A stretch of DNA of 64,000 bases from Neofusicoccum parvum (Eukaryota; Ascomycota; Dothideomycetes; Botryosphaeriales; Botryosphaeriaceae), in assembly GCA_020912385.1 (NCBI GenBank), contig CP087208.1:1302001-1366000 (forward strand), written 5' to 3'. Under the pieces are notes generated by a model. The model saw only the letters and a program-made list of their open reading frames with translations. It did not search any database and was not told the origin of the DNA. Numbering within the stretch: the first letter of the stretch is position 1; each line of letters starts with the position of its first letter. Below, one piece after another: positions 59,339 through 64,000 of the stretch. The translations under genes and the position numbers were made by a program.

Positions 59339-60955
59339 ATGTTCGTCGCCGGGTCCTTCGACGTCTACACCGACCCCAACTACCTCCACAACGCCCCCAT
59401 CCGCGCCGACATCCGAGACCTCCGCCGTCGCTCCACGAGCATCAACACTGCCACTCCCGCGCCTTCCGCGCCTCGAACCACCCGAGCCACCGCCGGCTCT
59501 GAGCCCGATGCGTCCCGGCCCCGCGCGCTGAAGAGACTCGCGCCGCCCGAATCCGCATTCCAACCACACACCCGCCCGCGTCCAGACACGCCCGACGACA
59601 CCAAACCCAAGCGACGGATACACAAGGCCGCCGCCCGCAGCACCCCCGCCATGGATGCCACCGCCGCCCACAAGCGCCGCCGGACCGACGACAACGGCAA
59701 CGGCAACGGCCACGGCCACGGCCACCACAGCCAAGGCGGCTCCGTCCAACCCACCTCCCCACCACCCCAACCCTCCGCACCGCCCTCCTCCTCGCCCACG
59801 CCCCCCGCCCGCTCCTCCGCCCCGTCCCCCATCCCGCTCGAAACGGCCGTGGCGTCCCTCCCCAAACCCCAGCTCCGCGCCCTCCTCCTCCGCCACGCCG
59901 CCACCCACCCGCCGCTCGCCACCGACCTGCGCCGCGCCCACGCCTCGCTCGCCCGCCACGCCCTGCGCTTCGACCACCACGCCGACGCCGTGCGCCGCGA
60001 GCTGCACGCCGGCGGCAAAGCGTCATCCGGCACCGAGGCGTTCGCGCGCGTGCGCGCCGCGCTGGCGGCGGTGGGGCGCGCGGCGCGGCCGCCGGCGTCG
60101 TTTGCGACGAGGCGGAATGCGCTGGTGGCGCTGCGGCGGATCGGGGCGACGGTGTGTCGGAGTGGGGAGGGGGGTGTTGGGGCGAGGGTGGTGCGGCTGT
60201 TCCAGGAGGCGGGGGAGGATACGTTGGTGGGGGCGTTTGAGGATATTGTGGATGGGTTGAGGGAGGAGGAGAAGGCGGAGGTGCGGGGGTGGGGGGAGGG
60301 GGAGGGGGAGGGGACGTTTGAGGATGAGCTGTTCGAGTTGGTGGAGATGGCGGAGGAGATGGGCGTGTTTGATGGGCTGTCGGTCGCGGCGGAGAAGCTG
60401 GGGCTGGTGTTTGAGTATGGGGATAGCGATGAGAATGGGGTTGGGGAGGGGGGCCGCCCGGGCAGCGTGGATGCGGAGGGTGGGAGGACGTTCTCGGCCG
60501 TCTTGCAGGGCGTTTGGAGGTCGCTGGATATCGACGACGCTTCTGGCAGCGCGCAGTACCACGGCGCGTTCGACGCTTGCTTCGCCTTGGAGAATGCCAT
60601 CGAGACTCTACATGACGGGGGTCTGCGTGAGGACTGCTTTGCCTCTCGTCGAAACGCTCTCATCGCCCTGCGCGAGGTGGCCGACATTATTCTACAACCT
60701 GCTGACGACGCTCTGACTCACCAGATTCGACGACAGTTTCAGAGTGACAGCAGCATGGCGTCTGCTTTCTCGGACATCTTGGACAGCTTGACGAACGATG
60801 AGAAGCACAAGCTTTTGGTGTCGAAAGACGGTGATTCGACATTCGGCCGGAGATTCTTTGACACTGCCGGGATGGCTAAAGAGAACGGTATCATGGTGGG
60901 CCTGAAGGACATATTGAGGGAACTGGAGGACCAGTTTGGTTCTCAATCGCAGTAG
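59339..60955 (+). CDS. Probable nuclear protein with an internal duplication, function unknown
   Basis: A single exon of 538 residues. The N-terminal 165 residues are disordered and basic or Pro/Ser-rich, with candidate nuclear signals (KPKRRIHK, HKRRR) and an NGNGNGHGHGHH tract. A helical block follows (AVASLPKPQLRALLLRHAATHP). Then two related helical repeats occur: the first around FATRRNALVALRRIGATV and FEDIVDGLREEEKAEV, the second around FASRRNALIALREVADIIL and FSDILDSLTNDEKHKL. Between them lies an acidic, Gly-rich linker. The LRALLLRHAATHP segment recalls the Sts1/Cut8 proteasome-tethering fold, but the match is weak. GC composition changes sharply between the first and second halves of the gene. 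Confidence 0.75.
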   Translation: MFVAGSFDVYTDPNYLHNAPIRADIRDLRRRSTSINTATPAPSAPRTTRATAGSEPDASRPRALKRLAPPESAFQPHTRPRPDTPDDTKPKRRIHKAAARSTPAMDATAAHKRRRTDDNGNGNGHGHGHHSQGGSVQPTSPPPQPSAPPSSSPTPPARSSAPSPIPLETAVASLPKPQLRALLLRHAATHPPLATDLRRAHASLARHALRFDHHADAVRRELHAGGKASSGTEAFARVRAALAAVGRAARPPASFATRRNALVALRRIGATVCRSGEGGVGARVVRLFQEAGEDTLVGAFEDIVDGLREEEKAEVRGWGEGEGEGTFEDELFELVEMAEEMGVFDGLSVAAEKLGLVFEYGDSDENGVGEGGRPGSVDAEGGRTFSAVLQGVWRSLDIDDASGSAQYHGAFDACFALENAIETLHDGGLREDCFASRRNALIALREVADIILQPADDALTHQIRRQFQSDSSMASAFSDILDSLTNDEKHKLLVSKDGDSTFGRRFFDTAGMAKENGIMVGLKDILRELEDQFGSQSQ

Positions 60956-61642
60956 GTTGGTTGAAAAAGAGTGCCGTTGCAGCACGATGAGGCTCACAAC
61001 GGCAGAGGCGAGATTGGTAAGAATGGCGCGAACAACAGCAGCCTCGGACCCAGCGATGCGGGGAGAGTGAATTTGGTCGTATCAGGATCACTCAGATGCC
61101 CCCGTTAGCCATCAGGTGTGCATTGACGCTCTCCGCTCTATTGATCGAGAGCAGCCCTTGCCTCGCGGGGTCCAGGAGTTGTTATGCATATTCAGACATG
61201 CGGACGAAAGATTTTTGCAAGATGGTGGCCCGCAAATTGATTGGGGCAGATATCACCCTCGAGGTCGAAGCCAACAAGCCAGCGGAGAAACACAAGATGC
61301 CTATGCTTGTGTTGCAAGCTATCATACCCGAGCTTCGAGGTTGGTATCGATGAGAAATGATTGTTTTGGCTCATCTTCAGGAGTCTATGCTTTTGTTGGG
61401 CTCTTCTTTGGCTGAGCCGGTCTCAGCAGTACAGGTTTCGGCGTAACGGACGGCAGAAGCGCTCATGTTGATCCGACCATCGTAGACTACGGCTTTTCGA
61501 TTATCAGTATACCCAGTCCTTTTTTTTCACGCAACATTCTGATGAGTTTGGTCGTAGGTTGGTCCTATGTAGCATTTAAACATGAGTTCCCCCTTCTCAT
61601 CTCCTCCCTAAACCCAGCTTCGTGAACTCTCTCTCTCTCCTT
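60956..61642. other. Convergent intergenic, no gene seen
   Basis: 687 bp between convergent stops. The short ORFs here are not recognised. Confidence 0.5.
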
Positions 61643-62333
61643 TCAGTCCTCCACCAGCTGCGTATCCCCATGACACGCCCCCTCGGACCTCACCCGGTAC
61701 GCGGGCGGCTCCCCGTCCAGGAACGGCAGCGCAAACGAGACGGTCGTCTGGTCGGTCGGGTAGCGGGTGCGGTGGCCCGTCCCGGCCGTGTCCACGGCCA
61801 CGATCAGCCCGTTCTCGCCGCCCAGTACCCACGCCTCGTCGTCGCTGTGCGGGAGCGTGACGTGCGCCAGCCCAGACGTGAAGATGACGAACCTGCGGCG
61901 CGTCGAACGACACTCGCTTTTCAGTCTGCGCACCTATCTGAAGGGAGAACAGAAGGGAAAAAAGAAATGTACGGCGTGTATTCCGTCTTTGGGTGAGGGT
62001 GGGGTTCTGCTTCTTTTTCGTTGCTTTTAACGTCTACGAAATTGGGCTTTTGTTCACGCACTGTGGCTGCGGGGCGTTGTGCAGGCCGCCGTCGAAGCGC
62101 GACGGGATCACGGCCAGCTCGGTCGCGGCCGAGACGTTGAAGCGGAAGCGCAGGGCGCCGGCGATGCCCGGGGTGGTGGGCACCTCGAGCGGGTCGGCGA
62201 ACTCCCAGCACTGCAGGGCGGAGTTGTTCTGGGCGTTGGTCACGATGGCGGTGGCGGTCAGGTAGGTGGTGTTGGTGGTTTGGGCGGCGGCGAGGCCGGC
62301 GAGGAGGGTCGGGAGGAGGAGGGGGAGCTGCAT
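61643..62333 (-). CDS. Small secreted cupin-like protein
   Basis: Exons 62062-62333 and 61643-61892 give 173 residues with a signal peptide (MQLPLLLPTLLAGLAAAQT). Core features are ALQCWEFADPL, IPSRFDGGLHNAP, FVIFTSGLAHVTLP, DEAWVLGGENGLIVAVDT and GHRTRYPTDQTTVSFALPF. This pattern is that of a fungal family of small secreted proteins with a cupin-like fold and unknown activity. The intron is 169 nt, longest in the window (GTGCGT donor, CGCAG acceptor). An alternative acceptor about 38 nt upstream would add 13 residues (QLKSECRSTRRR). The start is set by the signal peptide; 33 open codons upstream are ignored. Confidence 0.78.
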
Positions 62334-63074
62334 GGTGGCGAGGGGGAGGGGGATGGTTTGGGCGGGAGGAGAGAGGGACGGTGGGCGGTTCTTATGGTGC
62401 GGTGGTGCTGGTGGGTGCGTCGTTCCCCGCATGTCAGATCTGTCGTGCCGATGTTGAGCATGCGGTTAGTGCGCCGCTGAGTGAGCAGCAGTCGCGCGAC
62501 CCGATGTCTAGCTGCAGACGGGTGCACCTGCATGGTTCCTGGATCTGGCTGGGCGCTCCCGTCCTGCAGATTCACGAGGCTGAAGGGCGTCGAGGTTGCA
62601 CAGGTCCCGTCGTTCCACGGTTGGTGGTGAGGGGCCAGGCTGTCACCCGGCGTTGTGCATGCTGCGGACCCACCGTCCGGATGCGCACGCCGCCCGATCC
62701 CGGACCCCTGAGGACTGGCGATGATGACCGCGGCTTACGGCGTCGATGTTCTCGACGGGACGCAGCTGAGAAAGGCGGCCGGCAATGATGGCAATGATGG
62801 CAATGGGCGGCAGATTAGCAAAGTGTCTCGGCCCCGAGATCGGCCTTACGTCACTGCCGCGTTCGAGACGCCCGTTCTGACGAATGTTTCTATCCGCGCC
62901 ATATCGCCGCCGAGCTCGAATATTAACAGCCACTTCGCCCCGCCTGCCGCACAGCACGCCAACAAGCACCACCAAGCCAATTACTCGCCAGTCCAGCAGC
63001 ATCCCAACCACACCTCGACCACCCACCCGCAAACCCCGCTCAACCCTCGACCGCAACCAGCCAACCCGCCGACC
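62334..63074. promoter_or_regulatory. Divergent promoter region
   Basis: 741 bp between the cupin-like start (-) and the sulfiredoxin start (+). The last 354 bp are in frame with sulfiredoxin without stops but read as His/Pro/Asn-rich low complexity, so they are treated as leader. Confidence 0.5.
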
Positions 63075-63464
63075 ATGGCCCTCGCCGGCAGCATCCAGTC
63101 GCGCCACCTGCCCATCACGCAGCTGCCGCTGGCCCAGATCCTGCGGCCCATCCCGCCCGTCATCGACGCGCCCAAGGTCGACTCGATGGTGCAGACGCTG
63201 CGCGGCGAGGCCTGCGACTTCGTGCCCTCGCCCGCGCCCGAGCGCATCGAGCCCGGCAAGCTGCCGCCCGTCGACGTGCTGCACTACCACTCCAAGGCCC
63301 AGGACCGCGACTACTACTTCGCCTTCGGCGGCTGCCATCGCATGCAGGCGTACGAGAAGGCCGGTGTGGACGTCGTGGATGTGCGGCGCTTCACCGTGCT
63401 GAAGCCCATGCTGAAGATGTACCTGGGCGCCAGCGTGGACAGGATCGTTGGGGAGGAGGAGTGA
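63075..63464 (+). CDS. Sulfiredoxin
   Basis: A single exon of 129 residues. Motifs are ITQLPLAQILRPIPPVID, KVDSMVQTLRG, LPPVDVLHYHS, the ATP/active-site FAFGGCHRMQAYEKAG with catalytic Cys87, and LKMYLGASVDRI at the end. Sulfiredoxin uses ATP to reduce the sulfinic acid form of 2-Cys peroxiredoxins and so restores them after peroxide stress, in the cytosol. A longer in-frame start at 62721 would add 118 low-complexity residues. The ATG at 63075 gives the usual fungal length and directly precedes the conserved part. Confidence 0.93.
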   Translation: MALAGSIQSRHLPITQLPLAQILRPIPPVIDAPKVDSMVQTLRGEACDFVPSPAPERIEPGKLPPVDVLHYHSKAQDRDYYFAFGGCHRMQAYEKAGVDVVDVRRFTVLKPMLKMYLGASVDRIVGEEE

Positions 63465-63534
63465 GCGCTTGTCGTTTTTACAGTGTTTTTAATGGAGCTA
63501 GAGCTGATACCCTGTACTATCTATGTTGGATTTG

Positions 63535-64000
63535 CTACACTAGTGTGATGTCTCTGAGCTCGCTGTCGTGGAACAGGGAGTGCCCTGAGGGGTTCCGAGC
63601 GCGTCCGTTTGTCTGGAAAGTCCCTACCCGCACCCATTCATGGCTGTCGCTTTTTGGTAGGAGAAGTAGCCCGAATTCATCTGCGTCTTGTGATGTCAAA
63701 AGAAGCATGGACAAGCCCCTCAAGGTGTCTCTGGACAAATCGTGCTCAAAATCCTCCAAGTGCCTGGGGTTCCGCCAATCTGGGTTAGCAATTGCAGCAA
63801 GCTCATCTCCGAACATGATCTTTGTTTCTAAATGAGTCGAGACCAGCCTGAGAGACGGCTTTTTGTCTCCTCGCAGTTGGAGCAGCTTCCCTCGAATGAT
63901 CAGGTAGCCCCCTGTGACCCGCCCCAGCGGGTTGTTCGCGTCCTCGGGGAACGTCTCGGCCTCTACAATGCTCGTCTCGTCCTGACGACTCTCAATCTCG
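63535..64000 (-). CDS. 3' end of a HET domain protein, 5' part beyond window
   Basis: From the right edge the frame is open for about 155 codons to the stop at 63535. The sequence NPLGRVTGGYLIIRGKLLQL and, near the end, LLLLPKSDSHEWVRVGTF are typical of the C-terminal half of large HET-domain proteins. The HET domain itself would lie outside the window. Only 70 bp separate it from the convergent sulfiredoxin stop. Confidence 0.75.
   Translation of the reverse strand, partial: EIESRQDETSIVEAETFPEDANNPLGRVTGGYLIIRGKLLQLRGDKKPSLRLVSTHLETKIMFGDELAAIANPDWRNPRHLEDFEHDLSRDTLRGLSMLLLTSQDADEFGLLLLPKSDSHEWVRVGTFQTNGRARNPSGHSLFHDSELRDITLV

Noticed and set aside
61096..61415. Two overlapping plus-strand ORFs
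   Set aside because: Different frames give unrelated sequences without known motifs, in the 3' region between convergent genes.
62721..63074. 118-codon N-terminal extension of sulfiredoxin
   Set aside because: His/Pro/Asn-rich low complexity, and the short start gives the normal family length.

Overview
The window is nuclear DNA of a filamentous ascomycete (Pezizomycotina). The evidence is short phase-consistent spliceosomal introns of about 45-100 nt, an intron-bearing tRNA-Leu, and gene families found almost only in such fungi: HET-domain proteins, DUF3176, Modin-like proteins, Pth11/rhodopsin-type membrane proteins and secreted intradiol dioxygenases. The GC-rich coding style and family mix fit a Sordariomycete-like or Dothideomycete-like saprotroph or plant associate; I cannot name a species. 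Exon models were built by hand from splice sites, and frame was checked by exon lengths.

Layout. 1-7.5 kb is an accessory stretch: a DUF3176 gene (cut by the window edge), a GNAT acetyltransferase, a Modin-like gene broken by a one-base frameshift, a 545-bp hAT-like MITE with 18-bp terminal inverted repeats and an imperfect 8-bp target duplication, a relic of an NLR NACHT domain, and a small unknown membrane protein. 8.6-15.5 kb is conserved housekeeping: spermidine synthase, a rhodopsin-type membrane protein, tRNA dimethylallyltransferase (MOD5 type) divergent from a CAF16-type ABC ATPase, and tRNA-Leu(UAA). 18.5-37 kb is again accessory: two HET genes, a patatin-like phospholipase with an N-terminal extension, a flavin monooxygenase with an NTF2-like front domain, a second rhodopsin-type protein, an SSU1-like sulfite pump and an Rnl2-like RNA ligase. 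37.8-56 kb is dominated by secreted enzymes: intradiol dioxygenase, glucose-oxidase-like GMC oxidoreductase, class II haem peroxidase, GH18 chitinase with an inserted CBM18, and an expansin-like protein with a repetitive linker. They are separated by long GC-rich spacers of 1.4-4.6 kb. 57-64 kb holds a zinc alcohol dehydrogenase, a nuclear-looking protein with an internal duplication, a small secreted cupin-like protein divergent from sulfiredoxin, and the 3' end of a third HET gene.

How genes may work together. The GMC oxidase could make the H2O2 that the neighbouring peroxidase uses, with the intradiol dioxygenase opening catechols released from aromatic polymers and the expansin-like protein and chitinase acting on walls. 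This is inference from linkage. The HET, patatin, Modin-like and NACHT elements are all families tied to fungal non-self recognition or programmed cell death, and the broken copies with a transposon fit fast turnover in that part of the window.
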